From: Fibrobacter sp. UBA7003
GTDB lineage: Bacteria; Fibrobacterota; Fibrobacteria; Fibrobacterales; Fibrobacteraceae
Length of the DNA stretch: 64,000 nucleotides
Reading direction: 5' to 3'
Assembly (NCBI GenBank): GCA_002449765.1
Contig: DJXN01000004.1
Span: forward strand, 166,932 to 230,931
Shown piece after piece: positions 1 to 9,875 of the stretch. A program made the translations under genes and the position numbers. The notes below the pieces were generated by a model. That model was given only the letters and a program-made list of their open reading frames with translations, did not search any database and had not been told where the DNA came from. How positions within the stretch are numbered: position 1 is the stretch's first letter; every line of letters begins with the position of its first letter.

Positions 1-89
1 ACGGAATCCGCCGGAACCGTCTGCGCAGCCGATACGCCAGCAAAAACGAGGCTCGCAAGCAGGATTATGGCAGACAGGTATTTAAACAT
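1..89 (-). CDS. N-terminus of an exported protein (partial)
   Basis: Reading leftward from an ATG at 89, the frame is open to the window edge. The first residues are MFKYLSAIILLASLVFAG, then VSAAQT. This is a basic N-terminus, a hydrophobic core and a signal-peptidase I-like AxA site, so the product is probably exported. Only 29 codons are visible and the family cannot be named. It is divergent from the pncC-recA pair, with about 140 bp between them. Confidence 0.6.
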   Translation of the reverse strand, partial: MFKYLSAIILLASLVFAGVSAAQTVPADS

Positions 90-226
90 CGTAAAGAAAT
101 ATAGTTAAATGCGAGAAACCGGGTGCGCAGGGCGACTCCGAAAAATATATTTTTCAAGAAAATTTCAGGTTTTATCTACAATGTCATTTTATGACACACA
201 ATTATTCTAAATTACGGAGTATGGAA

Positions 227-817
227 ATGAAGAACGAACAAGCCGTCACGGACGCAAACATCGAAGGCATGGAAATCGAGGCCAGCGCACTCGAAGCAAA
301 AATTGCCGAACTGGTCCGCGCCATCAAGGTGACCCTCATCGAACGCGGCGAGATGATGGCAACAGCGGAATCGTGCACGGGCGGGCTTGTAGCGTCGAGC
401 ATCGTGAACGAGCCCGGTTCTTCAGAAGTCCTTGCAGGCGGAATCGTCGCCTACCAGAACGAGATCAAGGAAAAGCTCCTCGGAGTCCGCCACGAGACCC
501 TCGAACAGTTCGGTGCCGTAAGCGAACAGACCGTCCAGGAAATGTCCAAAGGCGCACTCGAAAGGTTCGGCTGCCAGTGGGCTGTATCCACCTCGGGCAT
601 CGCGGGGCCGGGCGGGGCCGTCCCGGGCAAGCCCGTGGGCACCGTCTGGATGTCGATTTCCTGGAAAACAGGCAACAATTGTTTGCAAAATGAGGCTTTT
701 TGTAAAATTTTCGACGGTGACAGGCACAAAGTGAGGCTCAAAACCGTTTTTATAGTGCTGGGCAAGCTACTTTTTTTGTTAAATAACCAAAAAAGCACTT
801 GCACAAGTGAACACTAA
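227..817 (+). CDS. pncC: CinA C-terminal domain protein (nicotinamide-nucleotide amidohydrolase, PncC type)
   Basis: Stand-alone CinA C-terminal (PncC) domain, about 196 residues. Family members deamidate nicotinamide mononucleotide to nicotinate mononucleotide in pyridine nucleotide salvage. Family hallmarks visible are TAESCTGG near residue 48, VAYQNEIK, the TSGIAGPGG loop and GKPVGTVW. The N-terminal MoaB-like domain of full-length CinA is absent. ATGs occur at 191, 221 and 227. I chose 227 because GGAG at 216-219 lies 7 nt upstream, whereas 221 is too close to it. It precedes recA, a common arrangement in bacteria. The last 40 residues after the GDR motif are less typical and rather hydrophobic, but no frameshift is evident. 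Confidence 0.85.
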   Translation: MKNEQAVTDANIEGMEIEASALEAKIAELVRAIKVTLIERGEMMATAESCTGGLVASSIVNEPGSSEVLAGGIVAYQNEIKEKLLGVRHETLEQFGAVSEQTVQEMSKGALERFGCQWAVSTSGIAGPGGAVPGKPVGTVWMSISWKTGNNCLQNEAFCKIFDGDRHKVRLKTVFIVLGKLLFLLNNQKSTCTSEH

Positions 818-827
818 ATAATATATT
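796..827 (+). promoter_or_regulatory. Candidate recA promoter with overlapping palindrome (possible LexA box)
   Basis: TTGCAC at 799-804 and TATATT at 822-827 are separated by 17 bp, a good sigma70-type promoter ending 31 bp before the recA start. An inverted repeat, CACTTG-CA-CAAGTG (796-809), overlaps the -35. The 14-mer at 800-813 matches 8 of 10 fixed positions of TGC-N-C-N4-GTGCA, the form I recall being reported for Fibrobacter LexA. The operator role is inference. Confidence 0.5.
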
Positions 828-858
828 TAGACAAGAAAAACAAAAAATGGAGTCCAAT

Positions 859-1956
859 ATGGCAAAGAAAAACACGACACCCACAAGCAACCTTTCCGCC
901 GACAAGGCAAAGGCGGTCGAAGCCGCCATTGCGCAGATCGAAAAGAACTATGGTAAAGGTTCCATCATGGCTCTCGGACAGCAGCCCGTCGAAGAGATCC
1001 CCGTCATCCCGACCGGGTGCATCCAGCTCGACATGGCTCTCGGCGTGGGAGGCTTCCCCCGCGGCCGCATCATCGAAATCTACGGTCCCGAATCTTCCGG
1101 CAAGACGACGCTTACCCTGCACGCCATCGCCGAAGCCCAGAAACTCGGCGGAGTCGCAGCCTTCATCGATGCGGAACATGCCTTCGACGCGGTCTACGCC
1201 CGCAAGCTCGGTGTCGACATCGAATCCCTCCTCGTTTCCCAGCCAGACACTGGCGAACAGGCCCTTGACATCGCCGAAACGCTCGTCCGCTCCGGCGCCA
1301 TCGACATCATCGTAATCGACTCCGTGGCCGCCCTCGTGCCACAGGCCGAAATCAACGGAGAAATGGGCGACAACCACGTGGGTCTGCAGGCTCGCCTCAT
1401 GAGCCAGGCGCTCCGCAAGCTCACCGGCATCCTTTCGAAGTCCAACACCTGCATGCTCTTCATCAACCAGCTGCGCATGAAGATCGGCGTGATGTTCGGG
1501 AACCCCGAGACCACCACCGGCGGCAACGCCCTCAAGTTCTACGCCACCCAGCGTATCGACATCCGCCGTATCGCAGCCATCAAGGACGGCGAAGAGGTCA
1601 TCGGCAACCGCACTCGCGTGAAGGTCGTCAAGAACAAGGTCGCGGCCCCGTTTACCCAGTGCGAATTCGACATCCTCTACGGTTGCGGAATCTCCCGCGA
1701 AGCCTCCATCCTTGACCTTGCATGCGAGCTCGACATCATCCAGAAGAGCGGAGCCTGGTTCAGCTACAACAACGAACGCATCGGCCAGGGCCGCGAGAAC
1801 GCCCGCCTGTTCCTCAAGGACAATCCGGAACTCTGCTCCGAAATCGAGCAGAAGATCCGCGAGAGCATGAAGGACGTGGAACTCTTCAAGCTCGGCGAAA
1901 ACGACGCGCTCGAAGCCGACGACGACGCCGAAATCAGCGCAGTCGAAGAAGGCTAG
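859..1956 (+). CDS. recA: Recombinase RecA
   Basis: RecA, the cytoplasmic DNA-dependent ATPase for homologous recombination and SOS co-protease activity. From the ATG at 859 it is 365 residues, normal for RecA. Walker A GPESSGKT is at about residues 76-83. Also visible are the [12 protein letters not shown]alker B strand, the [10 protein letters not shown] stretch with loop L1 near [37 protein letters not shown] (L2), and an acidic C-terminus. An ATG at 847 is in frame, but GGAG at 849-852 sits 6 nt before 859, so 859 is preferred. A hairpin terminator follows directly. Confidence 0.98.
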   Translation: MAKKNTTPTSNLSADKAKAVEAAIAQIEKNYGKGSIMALGQQPVEEIPVIPTGCIQLDMALGVGGFPRGRIIEIYGPESSGKTTLTLHAIAEAQKLGGVAAFIDAEHAFDAVYARKLGVDIESLLVSQPDTGEQALDIAETLVRSGAIDIIVIDSVAALVPQAEINGEMGDNHVGLQARLMSQALRKLTGILSKSNTCMLFINQLRMKIGVMFGNPETTTGGNALKFYATQRIDIRRIAAIKDGEEVIGNRTRVKVVKNKVAAPFTQCEFDILYGCGISREASILDLACELDIIQKSGAWFSYNNERIGQGRENARLFLKDNPELCSEIEQKIRESMKDVELFKLGENDALEADDDAEISAVEEG

Positions 1957-1985
1957 TCGATAGCCCCGAATTCTTCCTAAACCAA

Positions 1986-2039
1986 AAAACTCCGTTCCCT
2001 CCTTTAGCCATTGGGAGGGCCCGGAGTTTTCGTTTTTTT
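1986..2039 (+). terminator. Rho-independent terminator of recA
   Basis: Nine-bp arms AAAACTCCG (1986-1994) and CGGAGTTTT (2022-2030), with an inner CCTCC/GGGAGG pairing, are followed by CG and seven T residues. Confidence 0.8.
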
Positions 2040-2094
2040 AAAGTTTTAATTTGGCAGCAAGCAAAAGCCGTCGCTTTTTTATATCTTTAGAATC

Positions 2095-2805
2095 ATGAGA
2101 TTCCTTATCGCGTTCGCACTGGCATTCGCCCTACTTCCGGCATCCTACGGCCAGGACCTTTGCGTCCACAAGCTTTTCGAACGCTCAATGATAGCCAATC
2201 TCGAAGGATGGTTCATCAACGTGCAGCACTCGCGCGCCCGTATCGACATCGAATGGAGACACCACGAGCAAGAGCAGGTCGACACGTTCTTCATCCACCT
2301 GCCCGACCGTCCCTCCTTCAAGTACATCACGACAAATGACCTACGCTATATCGAACAGGATTTTCCGAAACTGAAGCGCCAAATGGCGATGCACCACCTC
2401 CGCGACGAAATCGCAAACACGCCCATCAAATACGACGACCTGGAACTCCTTGCCCACGGGAACTTCCTGTGCAAGGATACAAGCGAACAGAAACCGAACA
2501 TTCTCTCGACCGCATTCTCGAACATGTGGTGGAGCATCGCCCTCGACACGCTGCCGCAACCGAACTCGGTCACCATGCGCGGCGCCCGCAAAGAAAAGAG
2601 GGTCATCCAGATCAATTCATGGAAAAAATTTTCCGGGCTTGATCTTCCTGCACTTGCAACCGTGGAACACCCGAACTACAGGGGCAACATCTGGATCCGT
2701 TCCATCTACCCCATCGAAGACCTGGCAAAGGATCCCCTGCGCGAAAGCATATTGAATACGGACCGCGCCTACCGCACGTTCTTGTGGATCGGGAACGAGA
2801 AGTAA
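2095..2805 (+). CDS. Exported protein of unknown function
   Basis: 236 residues beginning MRFLIAFALAFALLPASYG then QDLC, a clear signal peptide with likely cleavage after SYG. The mature part is mixed alpha/beta in composition, with two cysteines and no recognised motif. Codon choice is GC-rich like the neighbours. The 3' end overlaps the 3' end of the convergent gene at 2769 by 37 bp, unusual but with both reading frames looking genuine. No clear Shine-Dalgarno precedes the start. I do not recognise the family. Confidence 0.7.
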   Translation: MRFLIAFALAFALLPASYGQDLCVHKLFERSMIANLEGWFINVQHSRARIDIEWRHHEQEQVDTFFIHLPDRPSFKYITTNDLRYIEQDFPKLKRQMAMHHLRDEIANTPIKYDDLELLAHGNFLCKDTSEQKPNILSTAFSNMWWSIALDTLPQPNSVTMRGARKEKRVIQINSWKKFSGLDLPALATVEHPNYRGNIWIRSIYPIEDLAKDPLRESILNTDRAYRTFLWIGNEK

Positions 2806-3749
2806 CCCTGGTACTGCAGCTGTACGATAAACTGCTGGCTCAGGTCGCCATCGTAGAACGAGTCCTTCAGCCTTTTCCAGAAACCCAGTTCAAGGGTGGC
2901 GCTATGCAATCCGTCTTTCCAGGAAAGGTGCGGGCCAAGTTTCACCATCATGTAGCGAAGGGATTCCTTCTCCACCACATCGCCATTGCGCAACAGACCT
3001 GTACTAAACACGGACGTTTCGACAAGGGCAGCCACGTGTTCGCTTACCGGGATGCGGCCGAAGAATTCGAAATCCAGAACGAAGTCTCGGCTGAACACCG
3101 GCATGTTGAGCCTATAGTCATAGCTTTTTCCCTTGAAATCCGTGCTGATATCCGACAGGATATAGTGCATGTTCAAGCCTATGAGCGCCGATTTCGGGAA
3201 AAAATACTCGATTTTGACAGCGATGTCGAAAAGCTGGGCGTAGTTAAAGCCGTCGTCTTCCCCGCTCCAGACGTTATCGACGATGTAGTCCGCATTCCAC
3301 GTTTCGGCGATGCGACCTTCACCGATGACATCGGAGGTCACCATTTCAAGATTGCTTCTCAGGTAGAAAAAACTCAAGTAGGTGGCCATGACCTCGACCT
3401 GCGGATTGGTCTTGAACGGCCGGAGCCCCAGCCCTGCCTGGTATCCCGCATAGAAAGGCGAAATTTCCAGGGCGCCTTCCATCTTCAGGAACGTGGGCGT
3501 CTTTCCCATTTTGTCGCCATAATTGAGTTCACCGACCGGTTCCAGCCATGTGTAATGGACATCCGCAAGCAGCTGCGGCAACCACTGTCCCCATACAAAA
3601 GGGGTATTCCCCATGATACTCCAGGAGAGGTTCGGCCCATAGCGAAAGCCATACTGGGCACTCTGGTCAAAACCGTCGCCCATGGACAGGACGAACGCGA
3701 AGACCACCGTAAGCAGCGAAATACGTATTTGACGACCAAAAAGTCCCAT
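2769..3749 (-). CDS. Putative outer-membrane beta-barrel protein
   Basis: 326 residues from the ATG at 3749. The N-terminus, MGLFGRQIRISLLTVVFAF, is a signal peptide. The remainder is rich in alternating hydrophobic and aromatic strands (for example FYAGYQAGLGLRPF, ATYLSFFYLRSNLEM, IVQLQYQGYFSF near the C-terminus), which suggests an outer-membrane barrel or an exported beta-rich protein. The frame stays open upstream of 3749, but that part overlaps the promoter region of the divergent lipoprotein gene and lacks a signal peptide, so I start at 3749. No named family was recognised. It overlaps the convergent gene ending at 2805. Confidence 0.65.
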   Translation of the reverse strand: MGLFGRQIRISLLTVVFAFVLSMGDGFDQSAQYGFRYGPNLSWSIMGNTPFVWGQWLPQLLADVHYTWLEPVGELNYGDKMGKTPTFLKMEGALEISPFYAGYQAGLGLRPFKTNPQVEVMATYLSFFYLRSNLEMVTSDVIGEGRIAETWNADYIVDNVWSGEDDGFNYAQLFDIAVKIEYFFPKSALIGLNMHYILSDISTDFKGKSYDYRLNMPVFSRDFVLDFEFFGRIPVSEHVAALVETSVFSTGLLRNGDVVEKESLRYMMVKLGPHLSWKDGLHSATLELGFWKRLKDSFYDGDLSQQFIVQLQYQGYFSFPIHKNVR

Positions 3750-3830
3750 TTCATTGTAAAATCTAAAAAATATTCGTCCATTTGCGCAAGAAATTCTTAT
3801 TTTGTAGGCACAAAACATATAGGAGACCCT

Positions 3831-4274
3831 ATGAAAATTTCTCATCTGTGCGTGCTTGCCCTGAGCGGACTGCTCTTTTGGGGTTGCGCAAACAAAGCTT
3901 CCTCCCCTATTCTTATCGAACGTGGTGTAGGCCAAAACGAATACGAACGCGAGTACTTCGTCACGAAGGAAAGCATGGGCATCGACAAGCGCCTCAAGGA
4001 CGTGTTCAAGCAGGGTTACATCGAAGAAGGCATGACCAACGACATGGTGAACCTGCTCTGGGGCCCTCCCGACCACGAAATGGAAACGGACACCAGCAGC
4101 GTGTGGGAATACTACACACCTGAAGGCAAGCTCATCACGCGCCTCATCTGGAAGCACCCCGACCAGGCACGTTTGAAGGGCTACGAGAACGAATGGATCC
4201 TCGAAAAGATCGAAGGCGACCGCTATGGCGGCTCCCCGGCCCCGACTTCCAGCCGTTCCAGCAACTACAACTAG
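3831..4274 (+). CDS. Small lipoprotein, SmpA/OmlA (BamE)-like
   Basis: 147 residues. Lipobox LLFWGCANK puts the lipidated Cys near residue 19, so it is a membrane-anchored lipoprotein. The stretch IEEGMTNDMVNLLWGPPDHE followed by WEYYTPEGK resembles the SmpA/OmlA fold seen in BamE and related proteins (a 'G-M-T-x-x-x-V-x-x-x-L-G-x-P' turn, then a W-x-Y strand). A BamE role in outer-membrane assembly is possible but not shown. AGGAGA at 3821 is a good ribosome site. It is followed by a terminator, so it is probably monocistronic. Confidence 0.75.
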   Translation: MKISHLCVLALSGLLFWGCANKASSPILIERGVGQNEYEREYFVTKESMGIDKRLKDVFKQGYIEEGMTNDMVNLLWGPPDHEMETDTSSVWEYYTPEGKLITRLIWKHPDQARLKGYENEWILEKIEGDRYGGSPAPTSSRSSNYN

Positions 4275-4297
4275 CCCATTTTACGGCCAAAGTTTTA

Positions 4298-4327
4298 AAA
4301 GTCGCCTTTCAAAGGGCGGCTTTTTTT
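4298..4327 (+). terminator. Rho-independent terminator
   Basis: AAAGTCGCC and GGGCGGCTTT form a stem around a short loop (4300-4320), followed by a run of seven T residues, after the small lipoprotein gene and before tpiA. Confidence 0.75.
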
Positions 4328-4373
4328 ACTAAATTTACGCCCGTTAAATTTTAAACCTCTCAAGGAGTTAATT

Positions 4374-5135
4374 ATGCGTCAGTATATCATTGCTGGTAAC
4401 TGGAAGATGAACAAGACCGTTAGCGAATCCATTCAGCTCGCTAAGGATATCGTGGAAGCCGTCAAGGACGTGAAGAAGACCGAAGTGGTCATCGCCCCGA
4501 CTTACCTCGCCGCCGCCAAGGTCGCCGACGTCATCAAGGGTACCAACGTGAAGCTCGCCATCCAGGACATCCACTGGAAGGACCAGGGCGCATTCACCGG
4601 TAAGGTCTCCGTTGACATGGTCAAGGAAATCGGCGCCGAATACATCATCATCGGCCACTCCGAACAGCGCCAGTACTTCCACGAAACGGAAGAAACCGTG
4701 AACCTCAAGGTCAAGAAGACCCTCGAAGCCGGCCTGAAGCCGATCATTTGCATTGGCGAAACCCTCGACCAGCGCAACGGCGGCATCCTCAAGGAAGTCC
4801 TCGGTCTCCAGATTAAGGGCGCCTTCAAGGACGTTTCTGCCGAAGACGCCGCCAAGTGCGTTCTCGCTTACGAACCGGTTTGGGCAATCGGTACTGGCGT
4901 TACCGCTACCGACGAACAGGCTCAGGACACTCAGGCCTACGCCCGCTCCGTTGTTAAGGAAATCTACGGCGAAGCCGTTGCCGAAGGCATGCGCATCCAG
5001 TACGGTGGCTCCATGAAGGGTGCCAACGCTGCCGGCCTCCTCGCCCAGAAGGACATCGACGGCGGTCTTATCGGTGGTGCAGGCCTCAAGGCTAACACCT
5101 TCAAGGAAATCATCGACGCTGCCGAAGCTCGCTAA
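4374..5135 (+). CDS. tpiA: Triosephosphate isomerase
   Basis: Interconverts dihydroxyacetone phosphate and glyceraldehyde 3-phosphate in glycolysis. 253 residues, the usual TIM length. Catalytic residues are in place: Lys11 in GNWKMNK, His95 in IIGHSEQR and Glu167 in AYEPVWAIGTG. The flexible loop 6 and phosphate-binding motifs (YGGSMKG, GGLIGGAGL) are also present. AAGGAG precedes the ATG. It lies 30 bp upstream of secG, the same tpiA-secG pairing found in many bacteria, and the two are probably co-transcribed. Confidence 0.98.
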   Translation: MRQYIIAGNWKMNKTVSESIQLAKDIVEAVKDVKKTEVVIAPTYLAAAKVADVIKGTNVKLAIQDIHWKDQGAFTGKVSVDMVKEIGAEYIIIGHSEQRQYFHETEETVNLKVKKTLEAGLKPIICIGETLDQRNGGILKEVLGLQIKGAFKDVSAEDAAKCVLAYEPVWAIGTGVTATDEQAQDTQAYARSVVKEIYGEAVAEGMRIQYGGSMKGANAAGLLAQKDIDGGLIGGAGLKANTFKEIIDAAEAR

Positions 5136-5165
5136 TTAAAACTTTAAATTCAAGGTAAAACGACT

Positions 5166-5582
5166 ATGACAACACTCTTTTGGATTGGTATCGTCCTGCA
5201 CGTGTTCCTGTGCCTCTTCCTCATGTTGCTCGTTCTGGTTCAGAACGACAAGATGGGCGGTCTCGCAGGCCTCGGCGGCATGACTTCCCAGTCTGCATTC
5301 TCTACCGCAGGTGCCGCGACCTTCATCCAGAAGTTGACCCGCGTCGTGGCCGTGATCTTCTTTATCGTCGTCTTCCTCCTCGGCCTCATCACGGCCAAGC
5401 AGGACCAGACGGTGGAAGAATCTGCCATGCAGAAGGCGACTCGTGAAAACGCCGCCCAGCAGCAGGCTCCGGCTCCGGCCCTCCCGGGAGACTTCGCCGC
5501 TCCGGCAGCACCGGCAGCTGAAGTTGCTCCTGCAGCTGAAGCCCCCGCTGCTCCGGCTACCGAAGCTCCTGCTGCGCAATAA
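5166..5582 (+). CDS. secG: Preprotein translocase subunit SecG
   Basis: SecG, the small accessory subunit of the SecYEG inner-membrane channel. 138 residues. It has two predicted membrane helices (about 3-25 and 53-78). Between them lies the family signature: LVLVQNDK then GGLAGLGGMTSQSAFSTAGAA. The C-terminal 50 residues are an Ala/Pro/Glu low-complexity tail, longer than in E. coli SecG. It sits 30 bp after tpiA. Confidence 0.93.
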   Translation: MTTLFWIGIVLHVFLCLFLMLLVLVQNDKMGGLAGLGGMTSQSAFSTAGAATFIQKLTRVVAVIFFIVVFLLGLITAKQDQTVEESAMQKATRENAAQQQAPAPALPGDFAAPAAPAAEVAPAAEAPAAPATEAPAAQ

Positions 5583-5592
5583 GGATTTTGTT

Positions 5593-5619
5593 GACGCAGG
5601 CGGTTTTGGCCGCCGCGTC
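5593..5619 (+). other. Hairpin between secG and tRNA-Leu
   Basis: GACGC-A-GGCGG, loop TTTTGG, CCGCC-GCGTC: a ten-bp stem with one bulged A. No T-run follows, so it is not a standard intrinsic terminator. It could be a processing or attenuation structure between secG and the tRNA. Confidence 0.5.
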
Positions 5620-5628
5620 GGCTATCCT

Positions 5629-5712
5629 GCGGTCGTGGTGGAATTGGTAGACACGCTAGCTTGAGGTGCTAGTGGGAGCGATCCCATGACAGTTCAAGTC
5701 TGTCCGACCGCA
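5629..5712 (+). tRNA. tRNA-Leu (anticodon GAG), copy 1
   Basis: 84 nt class II tRNA. The acceptor stem GCGGTCG/CGACCGC is perfect, the anticodon stem is CTAGC/GCTAG with loop TTGAGGT giving anticodon GAG, there is a long variable arm (GGGAGCGATCCC) and a T-arm around GTTCAAGTC. CCA is not encoded. The sequence is identical to the copy at 8468-8551. A terminator follows. Confidence 0.96.
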
Positions 5713-5722
5713 TTACGAAGTC

Positions 5723-5753
5723 CGCTCTCGCGAAAAGCGAGGGCGATTTTTTT
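5723..5753 (+). terminator. Terminator after tRNA-Leu copy 1
   Basis: CGCTCTCGC (5723-5731) and GCGAGGGCG (5737-5745) form a nine-bp stem with a 5-nt loop (one non-Watson-Crick pair), then A and a seven-T run. Confidence 0.8.
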
Positions 5754-5783
5754 AGAAGGAGAAAAATTGTAGTTTTGTTCACA

Positions 5784-6938
5784 ATGATTCGTTCCATTGC
5801 AACATTCATACTTCTCATTATCGGCATTTCAATCGCAGCCCCGAAAAACCGCGACATCGAAGGCATGCTCGACCGTATCGGAAGGCAGCCACAAATGCTA
5901 GACGCACGCAACAACTTGATGCAGGCCTTGATACAAAACAATATCCAGGCAGTAGATTCACTAATAGAGGTTTTGTCCAAAGAAGCATTAGAGTCTTACG
6001 CCCTAGACCGTTACGAACTCCTGCAAATCAACTTGCTATTGGAGCGCTACGACAAGGCTCTTGATATTTGGTTTGACGAATACGCCAATGCAGGGAACCT
6101 AGAACGTTATTCCTTTGCAAGAACTGACACATTACAGAAATACCTCACTTCCCTTATGGACTTGACTGACAGCAATAACGTCAAGAGAGAATCGGAAAAA
6201 ATCAAGACAAGAATAGAATCCCAAGAAAAGAAAGACCTACATTCTTTACTGGCCACATTATCGAAAGCTCTTACCTTTTACAATAGATTTTACCCTGATA
6301 TAGATAGATGCGATGATTCCCTGCTTTACGTTCGAGTAGGCGCAAAATTTCATTCAGGTAATTACGAGGACAACGTTAATTGGGATTGGGAAGCAGCCAT
6401 GGCGAACGCACTAAAAGTCCTATCGGATTTCAGCACAAAATATCCAAGCCCCCGAACTGTCCAGTTTTCCGATTATTTAATAAAATATTTTAAAGAATCC
6501 GCAGTTACTTTTCAAGTGGTAAAAGACCCTGTACTAAGCAGGCGATACACAGGATGCTTCGGTATAGAAGCGTTCTTAAACATTTCAAATAGGCCGGAAA
6601 TAATATTTGGCCTTCCACTTCAAATATGGCGAATCATCTTCATCCCCGCTTTTCAATTCTCTGAAGATTACTCCGGACCAAGCGCGACTGCCGGATTTGT
6701 CGTTTTTGATTCTCGCCACGTAAAAGTTTTTCCCCTCGTAAACATGAGCGTAGGACTTGGTTTCGGTGGAGAAATCGACTATAGATTTTACATCAGTAAC
6801 GAGTCTTATGGGTTATTCGGTGTATGGTCATTTAACTTCAGATATATCGGAGGATGGTACGAGACCGAGACTAAAAACTCCATAGAAAGTCAATTCCAAA
6901 ACAGATTTATGTTGGGGGTCAGTGGCTACTTGTGGTAA
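5784..6938 (+). CDS. Exported protein of unknown function, AT-rich
   Basis: About 384 residues from the ATG at 5784. A TTG at 5775 is the alternative start, closer to AAGGAG at 5756. The N-terminus MIRSIATFILLIIGISIA then AAP is a signal peptide. Residues 30-220 look helical (repeat-like), and the C-terminal third is beta-rich with aromatic residues. Codon use is clearly more AT-rich than in murD or tpiA, suggesting recent acquisition. It lies directly behind a tRNA-Leu gene. I do not recognise the family. Confidence 0.7.
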   Translation: MIRSIATFILLIIGISIAAPKNRDIEGMLDRIGRQPQMLDARNNLMQALIQNNIQAVDSLIEVLSKEALESYALDRYELLQINLLLERYDKALDIWFDEYANAGNLERYSFARTDTLQKYLTSLMDLTDSNNVKRESEKIKTRIESQEKKDLHSLLATLSKALTFYNRFYPDIDRCDDSLLYVRVGAKFHSGNYEDNVNWDWEAAMANALKVLSDFSTKYPSPRTVQFSDYLIKYFKESAVTFQVVKDPVLSRRYTGCFGIEAFLNISNRPEIIFGLPLQIWRIIFIPAFQFSEDYSGPSATAGFVVFDSRHVKVFPLVNMSVGLGFGGEIDYRFYISNESYGLFGVWSFNFRYIGGWYETETKNSIESQFQNRFMLGVSGYLW

Positions 6939-7016
6939 CAGGTTGCTAAATTTTCCGCATCGATAAGGCGGACCAATCTGCACGTCGCAGAATGGTACCA
7001 CGCAAAAAGGTTTGAT

Positions 7017-8378
7017 ATGAGCAGCAATCTTGTAGCACCAGTCGGCGTTCTCGGTTTTGGCGTCGAAGGCCAGAGCACTTTCAATTACCTTGTACGTAAC
7101 GGCGTTAAAGAAATCGTCGTGATGGACAAGAACCCGGTGAAGTTGCCGGACACACCCGCAGACGTAAACGTGAAGGTTTTCAGTGGCGAAGGCTACCTGG
7201 ACGGACTCAAGGACTGCGTAACCGTCGTACGCTCGGCAGGCGTGTACCCGATGAGTCAGGACCTGTTCAAGTTCCAGATGAACGGCGGAATCATGACGAG
7301 CCAGATTCAGCTGTTTTTAGAACAAACTAAACCCAAGAAGGTCGTAGGCGTCACGGGAACCTTGGGCAAGGGTTCTACCGTGAGCATGATTAGCCACATC
7401 TTAACCAAGTGCGGCGTAGAGAACGAAATTGGCGGAAACTTCGGCGTGCCCGCACTTGACCTGCTCGAGACAGAGACGCCCGACCGCATCAGCATTCTAG
7501 AACTTTCCAGTTTCCAGCTGATGACGCTTTCGCTTTCGCCCGACGTGGGCGTTGTGCTGCGCGTTTCGACCGAGCACCTGGACTGGCACAAGAGCGTCGA
7601 GGAATACCGGGACGCGAAGGCCAACCTGGTGCGTTGGCAGAAGCGTTCCGGGACATGCGTGTACCTGAAGGACGCCGAGCCGACCGCGAAAATTGCAAGC
7701 GAAAGCCCCGCCGGAACAAAGTATGCCGTATGCCACGCTAACGAAGACGGTTTCGGCGACGGAGACGCCGTCATCGACGGCGCCACCCTCGCCATCGACG
7801 GCGAGAAACTTTACCTTTCGGACTGCAAGGTCCGCGGCATTTACCAGCTCGAAAACATGGCGGCGGCGACCCTCGCTTGCAAAGCTTTGGGAATCAAGGT
7901 ACCCGATGCCTTCGAAGCCTTGAAGAGCTACGAGACTCTCCCCTTCCGCATGGAATTCAAGGGCGAAAAGAACGGGATTGAATTTTTCAACGACAGTTAC
8001 GCCACCCGCCCAGACGCGACGATCGCCGCGACTGCCAGTATGACGCGCCCCTTCGCGCTTATCCTCGGCGGTTCCGAGAAGAACGCCGACTTTACCGAGC
8101 TCTCGAACATCCTCGTGAAGGAGCGCCCGAACCTCAAGCGTATCGCCCTCATCGGCGCCACCGCCGAACGCATGCTTGATTCCCTGAAGCAGGCCGGGCT
8201 CGATTCCGCGGGTATCACGGCAAAAATCTTCCCCACCCTCGAGGAAGCCTTCGCCGACAGCCTAGCCATAGGCAAGGGCGGGACCGTCATCATGAGCCCC
8301 GCCTGCGCAAGCTTTGGCCTGTTCAAGAACTACAAGGTGCGCGGGCAGGTATTCGACAAGCTGGTCGCGGGCGTTTAA
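7017..8378 (+). CDS. murD: UDP-N-acetylmuramoyl-L-alanine--D-glutamate ligase MurD
   Basis: Adds D-glutamate to UDP-MurNAc-L-Ala in cytoplasmic peptidoglycan precursor synthesis. 453 residues, normal for MurD. The N-terminal Rossmann domain begins VLGFGVEGQSTFNYL. The central ATPase P-loop reads VTGTLGKGSTVSM (GKGST where most MurD have GKST/GKTT). ELSSFQL, the STEHLDWH motif and the C-terminal NDSYATRPDA with LILGGSEKNADF are all typical. It stands alone here, not in a dcw cluster, between the two tRNA-Leu genes. Confidence 0.93.
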   Translation: MSSNLVAPVGVLGFGVEGQSTFNYLVRNGVKEIVVMDKNPVKLPDTPADVNVKVFSGEGYLDGLKDCVTVVRSAGVYPMSQDLFKFQMNGGIMTSQIQLFLEQTKPKKVVGVTGTLGKGSTVSMISHILTKCGVENEIGGNFGVPALDLLETETPDRISILELSSFQLMTLSLSPDVGVVLRVSTEHLDWHKSVEEYRDAKANLVRWQKRSGTCVYLKDAEPTAKIASESPAGTKYAVCHANEDGFGDGDAVIDGATLAIDGEKLYLSDCKVRGIYQLENMAAATLACKALGIKVPDAFEALKSYETLPFRMEFKGEKNGIEFFNDSYATRPDATIAATASMTRPFALILGGSEKNADFTELSNILVKERPNLKRIALIGATAERMLDSLKQAGLDSAGITAKIFPTLEEAFADSLAIGKGGTVIMSPACASFGLFKNYKVRGQVFDKLVAGV

Positions 8379-8467
8379 TTTTTGATTTTTTTCAAAAATT
8401 TTCACCCCTACCCCTTTACAAACGGCACAAATCAATCTAAATTTGTTGCCGTTCCGCTAAGGACCAC

Positions 8468-8551
8468 GCGGTCGTGGTGGAATTGGTAGACACGCTAGCT
8501 TGAGGTGCTAGTGGGAGCGATCCCATGACAGTTCAAGTCTGTCCGACCGCA
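8468..8551 (+). tRNA. tRNA-Leu (anticodon GAG), copy 2
   Basis: Identical over all 84 nt to the gene at 5629-5712: the same GAG anticodon, perfect acceptor stem and long variable arm, with no encoded CCA. Flanking sequences of the two copies differ, so the duplicated unit is essentially the mature tRNA. Confidence 0.96.
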
Positions 8552-8555
8552 GAAG

Positions 8556-8586
8556 AAACCCGGCTTTTCAGCCGGGTTTTCTTTTT
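8556..8586 (+). terminator. Terminator after tRNA-Leu copy 2
   Basis: AAACCCGGC (8556-8564) and GCCGGGTTT (8571-8579) form a perfect nine-bp stem with a 6-nt loop, followed by TCTTTTT. Confidence 0.85.
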
Positions 8587-8618
8587 GCTTTTAATTTCTA
8601 TCTTTAGCACCAAGATAA

Positions 8619-9773
<1,155 letters not shown>

Positions 9774-9820
9774 GACTAGGGAGGGGCTCGTATGACGGCC
9801 CCTCACGGCGCAACAAACAA

Positions 9821-9856
9821 AAGCACCCGGCTCTTTCGAACCGAGTGCTTTTTGTT
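9821..9856. terminator. Bidirectional terminator between tgt and groEL
   Basis: AAGCAC...GTGCTT with inner CGG/CCG pairing (9821-9850). TTTTTGTT follows on the plus strand, and TTTTGTTTG on the minus strand, so it can serve both convergent genes. Confidence 0.75.
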
Positions 9857-9875
9857 AGGAGGAGAATCTTTATCG

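Noticed and set aside
2784..3830. A plus-strand frame in phase with the small lipoprotein, extending upstream over the 2769-3749 gene
   Set aside because: Its upstream part lacks a signal peptide and domain logic; the lipobox and ribosome site place the real start at 3831.
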